Shown: positions 1 to 10,729 of the stretch, one piece after another
Layout of the letters: each line of letters begins with the position of its first letter
How positions within the stretch are numbered: the stretch's first letter is position 1
Assembly: GCF_003573695.1 (NCBI RefSeq)
Contig: NC_039361.1
Span: 133,704,777 to 133,768,776 of the forward strand
DNA: 64,000 bases
Direction: 5' to 3'
Source of the DNA: Papaver somniferum
Taxonomy: Eukaryota > Streptophyta > Magnoliopsida > Ranunculales > Papaveraceae
Program-made: the position numbers and the translations under genes
Notes under the pieces: generated by a model
The model's database searches: none
Told to the model about the DNA's origin: nothing
What the model saw: only the letters and a program-made list of their open reading frames with translations

Positions 1-1169
1 TGAAGAAGTTGGAATGCGATTCAATCGCTGAAAATTGGCATAAAGATGTGATATGACATAGGGAAGACATTTTTGGCATCTAATTTGATCGACATTGGCT
101 GGAAAGCTCGTTTTAATTCACGAGCTCAAAACAGAGCAACGTGAACTGAACACGAGCTCAATCGTGTTTCTGCTATGCATGGAGTGATGTGGAGGCGCGG
201 GAAATCTTCTGAGGCGTGGAGAAGCTGATTAGGAGCGTACAAGGAGTGAGTTAACGTGTGGAGAATCTAAATTTGGTAATTATTCCTATTTCTGGGCAGC
301 AAAAAAATAATCGAATTAAAGAGAAAATATACGCAATCAATGGTCGGATTTCTTGCTCCAAAACACTATAAATACAAGTATCGGTCATTGGGAAGAGGCT
401 GTCAAGATTTGGGAGAGAGTTAGAGACGTAAAAATCAAAGAGCCAGACGCTGTGAAGAAGTTCCTGCTGCTGCTGGAACTGAAGAACACGAAGAACATTG
501 GACGAGGCAGGAAAGTCGTTAAAAACTGTCGCTTTATTGCGACACTTTTCCACTCCTTTCCGCGAGTGAGTCGTTGTACCAGCAACACTATATCTGTGTC
601 GTTGATTCTGGACGCCTTCTGTGGGTCGCAAAATCCTGTTTTATACTATTTACTTATCTTTCTCTTCATTGTAAAACACTTTTGAGCATCAATGAAATTC
701 TTTGAGAGGTTTTCCAATATGATGAGCGACTAATTCCCTCGTAACCAAGGCAATGGAGGAAGCCATTCACGCAACATAAATGAGTAACTATTTCATTTAA
801 TTATATAATTCACCTAATCGCTGCTTTTGCAGAGTTTTAAATTATTTAAATGATTGTCTTAATTATTTGTTATTCAGTTTGATAGGTTATACTTGGTTAA
901 ATCTTTTGATAATCTATGCTTAAAGTTTACAAATAAAATTTGAGAATTTGTATGATTGATAGTGAATTAAAGATAAAAGAGGACTCAAGAATAAAATAGA
1001 GTTTTGAAATATTTATCAATCAATTTTGCGTAATAGTCGAATCTAGTGTCTTGGTTACCTCTCGCACCCATTGTTAATATTTTTGTATATATATTTTTTA
1101 AATCTAAAAATCCATTATCTTTACAAGTCCGAGCAACGAACTTTTACTACCACTTTCAAAACTACAACA
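1..1169 (+). repeat. Element D 5' LTR, truncated by window edge
   Basis: It is a direct repeat of 5568-6737 with about 2% mismatch by eye and one net indel. It ends in ACAACA just before the primer-binding site. A TATAAATA box lies at 367-374. Short ORFs here (251-685) are present on both strands without family similarity and are not taken as genes. Confidence 0.9.
367..374 (+). promoter_or_regulatory. TATA box of element D 5' LTR
   Basis: TATAAATA, duplicated at 5934-5941 in the 3' LTR. C carries the same box in the same context (CACTATAAATACAAG). It is the likely start region for element transcription, with R/U5 downstream; the start site is not mapped. Confidence 0.7.
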
Positions 1170-1172
1170 AAA

Positions 1173-1190
1173 TGGCGCTGCCGACGCGGA
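1173..1190 (+). other. Element D primer-binding site (tRNA-Asp-like)
   Basis: TGGCGCTGCCGACGCGGA begins 3 bases after the LTR end. From memory of plant tRNA-Asp (3' end complement TGGCGCCGTTGCCGGGGA) it matches 13 of 18 positions; H matches 14. Athila-type elements commonly prime with tRNA-Asp. The middle mismatches are shared by D, C and H, so they are a family trait rather than decay. Confidence 0.65.
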
Positions 1191-2240
1191 ATTGTATATA
1201 GATTGGTTTATTTTTTTTTAGGTTTATTATTTTTTTTTTAGAATTGTTTGTTCCTTTTTACGTTTCTTTTTGTCTTTATTTTGCAGGTTCAAAGTGAAAA
1301 CTAAGGACTTGGAGAGGAAAAATCTTAAAGCGAAAAGCGAAAAGAGAAGAAAAAAATGACAATTTTAGGATTTAATTTTTAATTTGTAATTTTTTTAGAA
1401 GTGTGTGAGGAAAACTGTAATTTTTTATTTATTTATTTTGGACTTTGGACTTTAAACAATTGGACTTTGTTTTTCTTAACCCTACGGAAGGGTATTATTA
1501 TTAAAAAAAATAAATTATTATATAAACTGTGTGCAGGGAAGGACGACGATTACTATATCGTCTCGGCCCCTCGGGTTCGCACACGGCATAGGAGTCGTGG
1601 CCCGAGTCGACGACAACGGTTCATCGCCCGTCTGGTACGGGAGGTAAGTCCAATCGAAACACCCGCGAATCTCCTGCAAGCGGGTTACTGTCTGTCTTAA
1701 GGTGATAATTGTTTGAGGACGAACCAGACTGTCTTTATTTTCCTAGTAAAGGGCAAGGCCTAGCCTAAACAAGATAAGGGTTCGGATTTCATAACCGCTC
1801 CCTTCTTGCCCGCCTTAGGAAAACGAAACCTAACGCGAACCCAAGATTTAAAATTTGGAATAGAACGAGACCTATAGGGTAACGAGCTTAATAGGAAACT
1901 CGTTCGAAAAATATTGGTTGCTCTTTAAGCACACTTCAAAGTTCATGATGGTTTCTGTGAGTTGAATGCGTGTCTGCGCCACCTTGTGATAGCGGTGAGG
2001 CCTTGGGTATCAAAGCTCCACTGAGCTTCCCTCGCCTCAATTCAACTGACTTTGACTCAGATTGATTCCAGAGGGGTTTGCTCAAATTGCAACGAATTCC
2101 CTTTCGAAAGATAGAAGCTGGTCTAGAAACAATCTAAGTGGAGCCATCATGCTTTTTGTTTGCTAGAAATCTTTAGGTTTGTTTTGGTGGAGTCGAGTCG
2201 GCCTTATTTGTGGTTGTGTAGAATTCCCTTGTAATTAAGA
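1191..2240 (+). other. Element D untranslated leader with predicted intron 1644-2166
   Basis: About 1.05 kb separates the primer site from the first ORF. It is AT-rich to about 1500 and then carries a block shared with C and H (from ACCCTACGGAAGGG to the gag start). A strong donor, GAG|GTAAGT, falls at 1644. A pyrimidine-rich acceptor, TTTTTGTTTGCTAG, ends at 2166. Both sites recur at matching places in C (14288/14813) and H (52309/52822). I infer a leader intron of about 523 nt. The open frame 1401-1700 runs through this block and is not treated as a gene. Confidence 0.55.
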
Positions 2241-2756
2241 ATGTCGAACTGGTATGATAGAAGCCAATACAATGAGTATCGACCTAAATTTGAATATGGA
2301 CATCATCAGTTTTATGACCATGGTGGGAATAGTAGTTGGGAACACCAACCTTTTCAAGGTTATGGTTCATACCATAGTGAGCCCAATTACTATCAACACA
2401 CGAATTGGTCTTACGAGCAAGAAAATCAGGAATATTATAGTACTAGTCATGCGTTTTTGGAAAATTACATAAAAACTAGTCCTGATTATGACATTTCTAA
2501 ACCTATTCAATCTCTAGAAGAAACCTACCAACAAATTCGAGGGGAGTATGAACGTGCAGTTAGTTCAAGAGAAGAGAGTACACAACGGTCTAAGATATTC
2601 AATGAGACTTGTGAACGTATAAGTGTTACGCTTAGTGAAATTCAAGCACGTTTAGAGGCAGAAAATGAACAGTTAGCTAATGCTGCTCGAAATAATTTAA
2701 ATTTCCAAAATAGTGTTTCCAATTCGATATCAATAGTGAATATTTGCCCAATCTAG
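2241..2756 (+). CDS. Element D ORF1: Tyr/His-rich protein with coiled-coil, replaces gag
   Basis: This 171-aa ORF starts at ATGTCGAACTGG. Residues 1-75 are rich in Tyr, His, Asn, Gly and Trp (for example YGHHQFYDHGG), and residues about 95-155 form a Glu/Arg/Leu-rich likely coiled coil (IQARLEAENEQL). I do not recognise a named domain. It lies where gag lies in H but is not similar to H gag. C has the same ORF (14889 on). Relative to C, D has lost 7 bases near 2731 (after TTCCAATTC), which shifts the frame and ends ORF1 early. The ancestral protein ran on into the following ORF. It could be a gag substitute or RNA-binding coat protein; that is inference. Confidence 0.6.
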   Translation: MSNWYDRSQYNEYRPKFEYGHHQFYDHGGNSSWEHQPFQGYGSYHSEPNYYQHTNWSYEQENQEYYSTSHAFLENYIKTSPDYDISKPIQSLEETYQQIRGEYERAVSSREESTQRSKIFNETCERISVTLSEIQARLEAENEQLANAARNNLNFQNSVSNSISIVNICPI

Positions 2757-3946
2757 AGGACGAGGTTAGAATAAAAGACACTACTTATTTAGATAAGGTT
2801 CAATCATCTTCGTACTATTATGATGATGAGGATAGTAGTGATGAAGAATCTGAAATATGTAGGCATAGTGATCAGGAATCTAGTAATCCAATTGAGCTTT
2901 ATAGTGATTATATTATTTCTACTTCAAATCCAAATAATTTTTATGATTATTCACCTATTCAAGAGGACGAGGATTTGATTAGGAATACCACCGTTTTAGA
3001 CGATGTAGTTTTTCCTTTTGATTACGGAGCCGATAGTGGTTTAGAGAAACGGGTTCATTTCGAAAATACTGTTTTAGAGTCTAGCGACTTAGAAACAATA
3101 GTCTTGGAAGAAGAAGATAGACCCGTAGAGATGAGTAAAGATGCACTACCTGATAATAAATTAGAAGAATCAATTGACCATTTTCAAGAATCTAATGATC
3201 CAGAAATTAGGGAGATTGTTACTAGTCTATCTAGAGACACTAAAAACTCTAAGTTTGGGGGTGATTATCACCTTCATAGTGCCTTACCTTTAACTCTCAG
3301 AAAGTCCCTTCACTTAGGACTTGATATCTCTGCCTCGATAATTTTACAAGATTACCTTCATACTCGTTTTCCCGAACCTAATGATATCCAGGAAGAAGTT
3401 CAGTCGTTAGAAACCCATCCCCTGGTTGATGTGGTTTTCCCAGGCTATGATGCCCAGATTGACTTTGTTTTCCCACCAAATAGTTTTCTTCCAACTGTGG
3501 GAACGTTTATATTCCAAATGTGTCGAATATTAAGTTGTGAGACTAAACCTAAATGCCTTAGGAAATTAGAATCGACACATTTGCTTAAGAATGACCACTA
3601 TTCTCATTGTGGTCAATTTTGTAAGTCATATCTGATTGACTTAGAGGATCGACAATTATTTAGGTTATTACTTTGTGATTCCAAGTTCTTATTTGAGTTT
3701 TTCCAGACTCTAGGACCTAATAATTTGGATCCAACCTATGAAGAAACACAGCCAATGAAAATATTCTATTTAGACCCTTTCATAGAACCTGAACCTGAAC
3801 CGCAATTAGCGATAATTTTCAGGAAACTAGGTAAGGGCATGCTTTTCTTGTCCATTTTCTTGGTTCACTGCAGTTTCCTATGGTCAGCTCTTTTTGGTTT
3901 TGAAGACCCACAGTTATTTCGACTGTTACTTTATGGTTCGAGTTGA
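2744..3946 (+). CDS. Element D ORF2: acidic protein with C-terminal hydrophobic segment
   Basis: A 400-aa frame overlaps ORF1 by 13 bases; it is the downstream part of one ancestral ORF split by the 7-base deletion. Much of it is acidic (many Asp/Glu), with the motif KFGGDYH at about residue 170. It ends in EPEPEPQLAIIFRKLGKGML followed by a strongly hydrophobic stretch (about residues 366-384, SIFLVHCSFLWSALF), a plausible membrane helix. The same C-terminal half is found in C (15625-16659) and, more diverged, at the end of H's protease ORF. No protease, reverse transcriptase or integrase motif is present. The function is unknown; an Env-like or membrane-tethering role is only a suggestion. 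Confidence 0.6.
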   Translation: MPNLEDEVRIKDTTYLDKVQSSSYYYDDEDSSDEESEICRHSDQESSNPIELYSDYIISTSNPNNFYDYSPIQEDEDLIRNTTVLDDVVFPFDYGADSGLEKRVHFENTVLESSDLETIVLEEEDRPVEMSKDALPDNKLEESIDHFQESNDPEIREIVTSLSRDTKNSKFGGDYHLHSALPLTLRKSLHLGLDISASIILQDYLHTRFPEPNDIQEEVQSLETHPLVDVVFPGYDAQIDFVFPPNSFLPTVGTFIFQMCRILSCETKPKCLRKLESTHLLKNDHYSHCGQFCKSYLIDLEDRQLFRLLLCDSKFLFEFFQTLGPNNLDPTYEETQPMKIFYLDPFIEPEPEPQLAIIFRKLGKGMLFLSIFLVHCSFLWSALFGFEDPQLFRLLLYGSS

Positions 3947-5229
3947 CCAATCCTTTTCTAAGTCTGGCTGAAGACTTTAAACTTAGCACTTCTTGGGAGG
4001 TAACCCAATCTCATGCAACATGGTAATATCTTTCCTTAACTCTTTTTCTTCAAGTGGTAACAGTTTCTCCTTGTTCATGCTTTTAATTTTATCTTTAGAA
4101 CATTGAGGACAATGTTAGATTTAAGTTTGGGGGTATGGGAAAATCTTTTTAGTTGTAATAAATAAACTCCAGAGCCTAGAAATTTACGCCTATTAAGGAT
4201 AGCACTAACCAATCTAAGTGGATGGAAACATTTTTTTTTTAGGAGTTGAGGAACCAATCTGACTAGATGGAAACATCTATAGAGTCTATTCATAAAAGCA
4301 CAGAGCTCAGGTGTTATAAATAACATGATAGTTTCGCCATATCTCGTCGAGTCCTTTTCACTTTCTATTTTTAGTTTTCTTTTATTTCAAGTGATTTGGT
4401 GGGGCACACGATTCAAGTTGTTACCTTTGTTAGGGTGAAATAGAGTGACTGAGTTATCAACAAAAAAAAAAAAAAAGACCGGACCAGTTAGACCAATCAG
4501 AATAAGTATTAACACTTGGATAGCAATATGCGTGTGTTCTCCTTGTTTCCGTCGCCTAAGCAAGCGTGGAATGCAGGACCCGTGGGAACTATCGTGTAAT
4601 CTGCTGACAAGAAGCATGCGCTTGGATCAAAAAGATCTATTCATGACGTTAAGTAAAAAAAAAAATGGTTATTGTTATGTGTAGTCAACTGCTGGTTCCC
4701 TTGTATTTGCCAGTTTGTTGATCTAGATTTAAGTTATTGACCACTGGTTCCCTTGTATATGCCAGTATGTTAATATTAGTCAGACCGGTATCTCAGTCAT
4801 TTAGGTTAGGTTCATCTTGGCAGAGGCCTTCAGACAGATATGGGAAACACCGTTCACTTTTCAACCATCTACATTTTTCTTTTTCCATCTTCTTAATCTT
4901 TTCATGTGATTAGTTTGACTCCGAGTATGATGTCCATTGTGAAACTATCTTAGTAGAGCTTTGTCACTTATATGAATTTTAGTACGCTTGAGTGCAAACT
5001 CGTGTACAACAATTGGAATTTCGCATCAGGGTTCTTCCTCTTAGAGTCAATAATTGTATGCCAACCAAGGAGGTTCTTTAGTGGTTTCCAAGGTTCTGCG
5101 TAGATAGCTAGGGTCTGGAGTATTGGTTTTTGTGGGTACACCTCTGATAAACCCACCCGATATTAACTCGGTCACTTTTCAAGAATAAATTTTGCTCGAG
5201 GACTAGCAAATAATAAGTTTGGGGGTATT
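3947..5229 (+). other. Element D 3' untranslated internal region with repeated polypurine motifs
   Basis: This 1.28-kb non-coding stretch is shared with C and H. It contains an AAGTTTGGGGGT copy at 4123-4134, a duplicated block around GGTTCCCTTGTATATGCCAG (about 4690 and 4745), and the terminal polypurine tract at 5215-5226. A further copy of the same 12-mer is inside ORF2 at 3251-3262. Open frames 4075-5156 on both strands show no family similarity. Confidence 0.7.
5215..5229 (+). other. Element D polypurine tract
   Basis: AAGTTTGGGGGTATT lies directly before the 3' LTR TG at 5230. It is the expected plus-strand primer site and is identical at C (17916) and H (57057). Confidence 0.75.
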
Positions 5230-6737
5230 TGATAGACACATTTTTGTGTCTAATTTGATCTCAATACTATATATTGTTGGCGCTCGATTTTGTACTAATT
5301 TTGTTATTTTATGTATTTGTAGGTATTTTTTGGAAATAAATATTTATGGAAAATTCGGCTCGAAAAGTTGATTTTGGCACCCGGAGGACAAGTGTTATTC
5401 GGACTCTCGCTTTTGGATAAGGGGTAACCTAATTACTAAGGGGCACCCCCAGGCAGCTGCTATTCGCACCCCAGTTCAGGATAGGGGGACACCCTTTCTT
5501 CTTCATTTGAAAACTGAAAATTGGCGGGAAACGAAGAACAGTTCTGCATGATGTTTGATCGAGAAAATGAAGAAGTTGGAATGCGATTCAATCGCTGAAA
5601 ATTGGCATAAAGATGTGATATGACATATGGAAGACATTTTTGGCATCAAATTTGATCGACATTGGCTGGAAAGCTCGTTTTAATTCACGAGCTCAAAACA
5701 GAGCAACGTGAACTGAACACGAGCTCAATCGTGTTTCTGCTATGCATGGAGTGATGTGGAGGCGCGGGAAATCTTCTGAGGCGTGGAGAAGCTGATTAGG
5801 ATCGTACAGGGAGTGAGTTAACGTGTGGAGAATCTAAATTTGGTAATTATTCCTATTTCTGGGCAGCAAAAAAATAATCGAATTAAAGAGAAAATATACG
5901 CAATCAATGGTCGGATTTCTTGCTCCAAAACACTATAAATACAAGTATCGGTCATTGGTAAGAGGCTGTCGAGAGTTGGGAGAGAGTTAGAGACGTAAAA
6001 ATCAAAGAGCCAGACGCTTTAAAGAAGTTCCTGCTGCTGCTGGAACTTAAGAACACGAAGAACATTGGACGAGGCAGTGATAGTCGTTAAAAACTGTCGC
6101 TTTATTGCGACACTTTTCCACTCCTTTCCGCGACTGAGTCGTTGTACCAACAGCACTATATCTGTGTCGTTGATTCTGGACGCCTTCTGTGGGTCGCAAA
6201 ATCCTGTTTTATACTATTTACTTATCTTTCTCTTCATTGTAAAACACTTTTGAGCATCAATGAAATTCTTTGAGAGGTTTTCCAATATGATGAGCGACTA
6301 ATTCCCTCGTAACCAAGGCAATGGAGGAATCCATTCACGCAACATAAATGGGTAACTATTTCATTTAATTATATAATTCACCTAATCGCTGCTTTTGCAG
6401 AGTTTTAAATTATTTGAATGATAGTCTTAATTATTTGTTATTCAATTTGATAGGTTATACTTGGTTAAATCTCTTGATAATCTATGCTTAAAGTTTACAA
6501 ATAAAATTTGAGAATTTGTATGATTGATAGTGAATTAAAGATAAAAGAGGACTTAAGAATAGAATAGAGTTTTGAAATATTTATCAATCAATTTTGCGTA
6601 ACAGTGGAATCTAGTGTCTTGGTTACCTCTCGCACCCATTTTTAATATTTTTGTATATATATTTTTTAAATCTAAAAATCCATTATCTTTACAAGTCCGA
6701 GCAACGAACTTTTACTACCACTTTCAAAACTACAACA
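5230..6737 (+). repeat. Element D 3' LTR (complete, 1508 bp)
   Basis: It begins TGATAGACACATTTTTGTG and ends ACTACAACA. It is a near copy of 1-1169 over its last 1.17 kb, with a TATA box at 5934-5941. It is followed by GTTGA and then the tail of element A's 5' LTR. Confidence 0.92.
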
Positions 6738-6883
6738 GTTGAGAAATAAAGATAAATCTCTTGGATATATTTCTTGATTGAGTCTCACTTTTAAGTTGGT
6801 GCTCTTGGAATTATATTGGAGTTTAGTCCATACATATTTCCAAAAAAATTATTGGGTGTGGTTGTTATACCCCTGATTTTTCA
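6738..6883 (+). repeat. Element A 5' LTR tail (146 bp)
   Basis: It aligns with 41068-41213, from GTTGAGAAATAAA to the LTR end TTTTTCA. The rest of the LTR lies on the far side of D. GTTGA (6738-6742) is also D's right-hand target duplication. Confidence 0.85.
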
Positions 6884-6885
6884 AT

Positions 6886-6900
6886 TGGTGTCAGAGCATG
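6886..6900 (+). other. Element A primer-binding site (initiator Met tRNA type)
   Basis: TGGTGTCAGAGCATG is 2 bases after the LTR end. It is close to the TGGTATCAGAGC site that copia elements use with initiator tRNA-Met; E has TGGTATCAGAGC. Confidence 0.8.
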
Positions 6901-6948
6901 TAAACACGCTAAAACCTCGTAAGTATGTGTTTGTAGCAATCTGCATCT

Positions 6949-8120
6949 ATGGATAGAAGTGCTATCTCCATAAACATACGACTAGTCTTAGATGGATCAA
7001 ATTACTTATGGTGGAAAATTTCTATGCGTGCCTTTCTACAAGAGCGTGATTTTCAGTCATTGGTTCATGTTGTTTATGGCTATAATCCTCAAATGGTTAC
7101 AGTAGGCGGTGTAACTGTTGCAAAGGATATTGGTGAGTATGAAGATCTTGAGATTCTTGCTGCGAAGAAAATTTTTGACGTATTAAATGCTATCATCCAT
7201 GCCATTACCCCAGATATTCAGCACCATGTGACTATGTGCACTCGATCTAAAGATACTTGGGATATCTTAGAAATTGTATTTGAAGGGAATACCTCTGAAA
7301 AGGTAGCTAGGCTTCAAACACGAATTCCGATTGGGAAAACCTTCGTATGGATGATGAATATTCTTTCGATGAGCTTAATCACAAAGTATCTGAAATTGTT
7401 AATGCATTTTTTGCATTAGGTAAGACTATTCCTGAAAAGGACATTGTGATGAAGATCACTGCCAGCTAGATACGATTCTAAGAAACATGCCATCGTTGAG
7501 GGAAATAACCTTGAAACACTTTCCAGAACACTCTTGTTAGAAAGTTAAAGATCTTTGATCATGAACATATATCCAAAACTGGAAAGGATATTGCATTCAA
7601 AGCATAAAAGAATACTAAACTACTTGATAAAAGTAAAAGTGGTGGAAACTTTGTGGTTGATCCTATTGAGACAGATTTATCAGATGAAGATCTTTACAAC
7701 TCAGTCTCTTTGATCACAAGACAGTTTAAAGATCTTCGTTTGAAAAGAAGTAAATGGTTCACTATAGATAAACCTAGATCATCAGTTAAGCCTCATGATT
7801 GTGTTCCTCCTAAAAACAGGGATACTATCGACACTGATGATGAGGATATGCCACAGTGCCTCAAGTGTAAAGGTTTTGGTCTTTCTGCTAATGAGTGTCC
7901 AAATCGTAAAAAATACACCGGGAACAAGGGTCTTGCTGCAACTCATGATGAAACATCTGATCACTATGATTCGAATGAAGATAAAAAATCAAGTGTAGCA
8001 CTCCTTGGCGAAAATATTAATTTTGATACTTGTATCAATACTCACATCAATCTTGATATTTTTCCTGGAGAATCTTCATCAACCACTTTGGAGGATGAAA
8101 TGGATTTTACTCTATCTAAT
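6949..8120 (+). pseudogene. Element A gag, N-terminal part (copia UBN2-like capsid and zinc knuckle), interrupted by B
   Basis: Translation from ATG 6949 gives a copia gag pattern: LDGSNYLWWKISMRAFL near residue 15, then KDTWDILE near residue 98. The frame breaks near 7320, with further damage to about 7650. It reopens at 7653-8120, where a CCHC-like motif CLKCKGFGLSANEC sits at 7857-7898. The conserved His position is Leu (codon CTT at 7881). B then cuts the reading frame after Asn at 8120, and the frame resumes exactly at 24550. Gag packages the element's RNA; this copy is inactive. Confidence 0.8.
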
Positions 8121-8861
8121 TGTTGATGGTGGTTTTTAGTTCAAGGGTTAAAATAGTAAACCCTGTATTTAATGCGTTGTCATCCTGCAAAGGAACATAA
8201 GCTATTTAAAAGAAATTAGTGCTTAAGCCTCTTCGCTTACATATGTATTGAGCAATTCAATATATATGTATATATGAAATTTGCTCAGAATGGTGCGTGC
8301 AACAATCCCAAAATATTCTGTGAATTTTATCTTTCACCAACATTATTCACTTATGCATGACTTGCCTAGTATTTTCCTATGCTATGTTCCCAGCCGAACT
8401 CTCTATATTGACATGACATGACGATTAAACGTTCACTCTCAGCAGAGTAGCATGAGTCTCCCGAAGTGTCAGTATTGAGATCTGCATGAAAACACTCACA
8501 TAGGCTGCATCATCCTCTAACAAAGAGATTAGCGTGTTTATATACCTTTTAATTAAAAGTTAGCGCGATCGAACGCGTTTAAATTTCTTAAGGGGAATTC
8601 AGACTGTCCATATCAGTCTTAAGAAACGATCACAGCCAAATGATTTGGCCACACAATTTAATAGGTCTAGCCTACTCCTAACAGAACTATGCGATCATCA
8701 CGATAAACACCAGAGAGCCCACTAGCATCCCTGCCGGTCGAAACTCCTTAGCTCATTCGTTGTGCACTCAAACGATGTCCTGAACATGGACGTTCACGTT
8801 ATTAAAAAGAAGGCTCAAACGAGCTAGACCGACTATGACGGTCTTAGAAAGCATCATATCC

Positions 8862-9790
8862 GTCCAACTTAGCCAGCCAAGTTGGACGGCGTAGATCGTG
8901 TTTTGGGCGACCAAAGAGGCGCCGTTGTGTTCACCGGAAACTCACCTTCATCTTTAGCCGATCGAACCTCACCCGGCAATCCGTAGGCGCATCAAAACGA
9001 TTGCCCAAAATAGGATGATCGCGTTGTTGAAAAAAGCTCAAGCGAGCTAAGACCGGCCAAAACGGTCTCAAAACATCATAACCGCCCAAGCCTAGTTGGA
9101 CAACTTAGATTTTCATTCGAATAATTAAAGAAGTGCTAACGTGTTCACCATCGACCCAACTCCACACTTGGTCGATCGACTTGCTCATAACAAGACCAGA
9201 GCACATCAAATCACCGACCCAAAGTAGGGAGAACGCGCCGTTTGAAAACCCTAAAAAATGCTTTGCGGCAACACACTACTGTCGCAAATCAGTCGTGTCC
9301 GTCCAACTTAGCCAGCCTAGTTGGACGACTTAGATTGCGTTTCAAACGATCAAGAAGGTGGACATGACTTTACCGCCGGTCCAACTTCATTACCATTCAA
9401 TCGACTTGCCTATGAGAAGTAAATAACGCATAGAATCGCTCGATTGAACTAGAGTAGTCGCGGCTGTTCTAAACCCTGATTCATGTTTGTAGCAGTATGC
9501 TAGTATCGCAACTCGATCGTGACCACTCATCTTCGCCAGCCGAATCGAGTGGATTAGATCCGATCTTAGATTACCTAGGAGATGTCAACGCACTCACTAG
9601 AGGCCCATCTTCACACATGGCCAAGCGTCCTGTTTGAATCAACGCCCAGTGCTTTGATTCGACTAGCCAAAATAGAGAGGAACACACGGCCCTTAAACCC
9701 TAAATTACATCAACGTCAATATACAACTGTCGCAAATCAATCACGACCGTCCAACTTCGCCAGCCTAGTCGGACGGTGTAAATTTAGTTT
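8862..9790 (+). repeat. Tandem repeat of about 220 bp within B LTR
   Basis: A core GTCCAACTTAGCCAGCC followed by TTGGACGG recurs at about 8862, 9083, 9301, 9522 and 9749, a spacing of 218-227 bp. Units are diverged. The array is repeated in the 3' LTR (from about 22651) and has a counterpart of similar period in solo LTR F. Confidence 0.8.
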
Positions 9791-10373
9791 TAGAAAACTA
9801 ACAAAGCAGCATTGTGATCGCTGGCCACTCTTCCTCCACATGAAGTGATCGACCAAGTCATAGCACGCCCATAGGGTCCTCAAACGATCACTTTTAAGAC
9901 GCTCAATCCATGACTGATTCGATCGAGCTCAAAAACAGCGATGATTCTAACACATCGATTATTTTCAGCTGCTTATTCGAAAGCGATGCTTTACATACAT
10001 CGATTATAAGCAACGCTTTATGAATATTGGTTTCACAAATAATTTATTATTTGACCAAAAACACTGTGTGCTGCTTTCAGCAACGAGTCCCACGACTCGA
10101 CTCACTTACTCGAGACATCAAACATGTCACAAACTGGGGGATGCTCACTGGGCTATTGGTCTGGAGGTTTACAACGTGCGGCGTGCAATGCGCCCATTAC
10201 GAGAAAGTGTCAGGAAAGAACAGATGGTTAACAACAATGATATAGTGGGTGAACGTGTGATTAATCTTCCCTCATAACGGAAACACGATGATCACCACCT
10301 TCCACACAAACCCACTTCTCCACTACTTAACTTCCTCCAGTTCCTAAGAGATCAGGGTGCGCTCAATGACTTG

Positions 10374-10381
10374 TATAAATA
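10374..10381 (+). promoter_or_regulatory. TATA box of element B 5' LTR
   Basis: TATAAATA, duplicated at 24191-24198 in the 3' LTR and present in minus orientation in solo LTR F at 38182-38189. Confidence 0.65.
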
Positions 10382-10729
10382 GGTTTTCAACCTATTCAAA
10401 CGGACAGAAAACACAAGTGTTATCAACACAAGTACCCAGAAACCATTTTTCTGATAAAAGTCATAAACAACCACACCTTCATAATTCAACATTTTGATCT
10501 CAAACACCTTCTATGCTTCCCTCCCTAAGATCAACCCTTCTCCTTCACCTTGTGACCGAATTGAATCTGGAACGACCATTTCTTGGTTTAGGCCAAAGTC
10601 TTTCACACTAATCTCTCGAACTCAAAAGTACTCCCGTGCAGTGCATTTGTTTAGTGTTTGAATTCGTTTCTAATCAACACACTCCAAATTTACCAAAAAC
10701 AGCGGAATTAGTTTTTGCCCTCAAACAAC

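Larger units (their letters stand above)
1..6737 (+). mobile_element. Element D: non-autonomous Athila-like Ty3/gypsy LTR retrotransposon (5' end outside window)
   Basis: Position 1 matches position 5568, and the match runs to 1169/6737, so two long direct repeats flank an internal region carrying a primer-binding site, a leader, two overlapping ORFs and a polypurine tract. The complete 3' LTR starts TG at 5230 and ends CA at 6737. About the first 338 bp of the 5' LTR lie before the window. The LTRs differ at roughly 25 places over 1.17 kb by eye, which suggests a fairly recent insertion. No protease, reverse transcriptase or integrase is seen, so the element must depend on others. It sits in the 5' LTR of element A: GTTGA at 6738 is the expected 3' target duplication, and A's 3' LTR runs uninterrupted through the same point at 41068. 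Its internal region is closely related to C and more distantly to H. Confidence 0.9.
8121..10727 (+). repeat. Element B 5' LTR (2607 bp)
   Basis: It starts TGTTGATGGTGG and ends CCCTCAAACA, with a TATAAATA box at 10374-10381. It pairs with 21908-24544. It is unusually long and has tandem units of about 220 bp in its middle. Open frames inside (9133-10277) follow the repeats and are not genes. Confidence 0.92.

Noticed and set aside
251..685. Overlapping ORFs in D's 5' LTR
   Set aside because: They lie across the TATA box and transcribed part of the LTR; neither strand shows a known family.
1401..1700. 99-aa ORF in D's leader as a gene
   Set aside because: It crosses the predicted splice donor, and the block is conserved as nucleotide sequence in C and H without a conserved frame.
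8862..9790. CRISPR-like array
   Set aside because: Units are ~220 bp, diverged, inside a plant LTR and duplicated in the other LTR.
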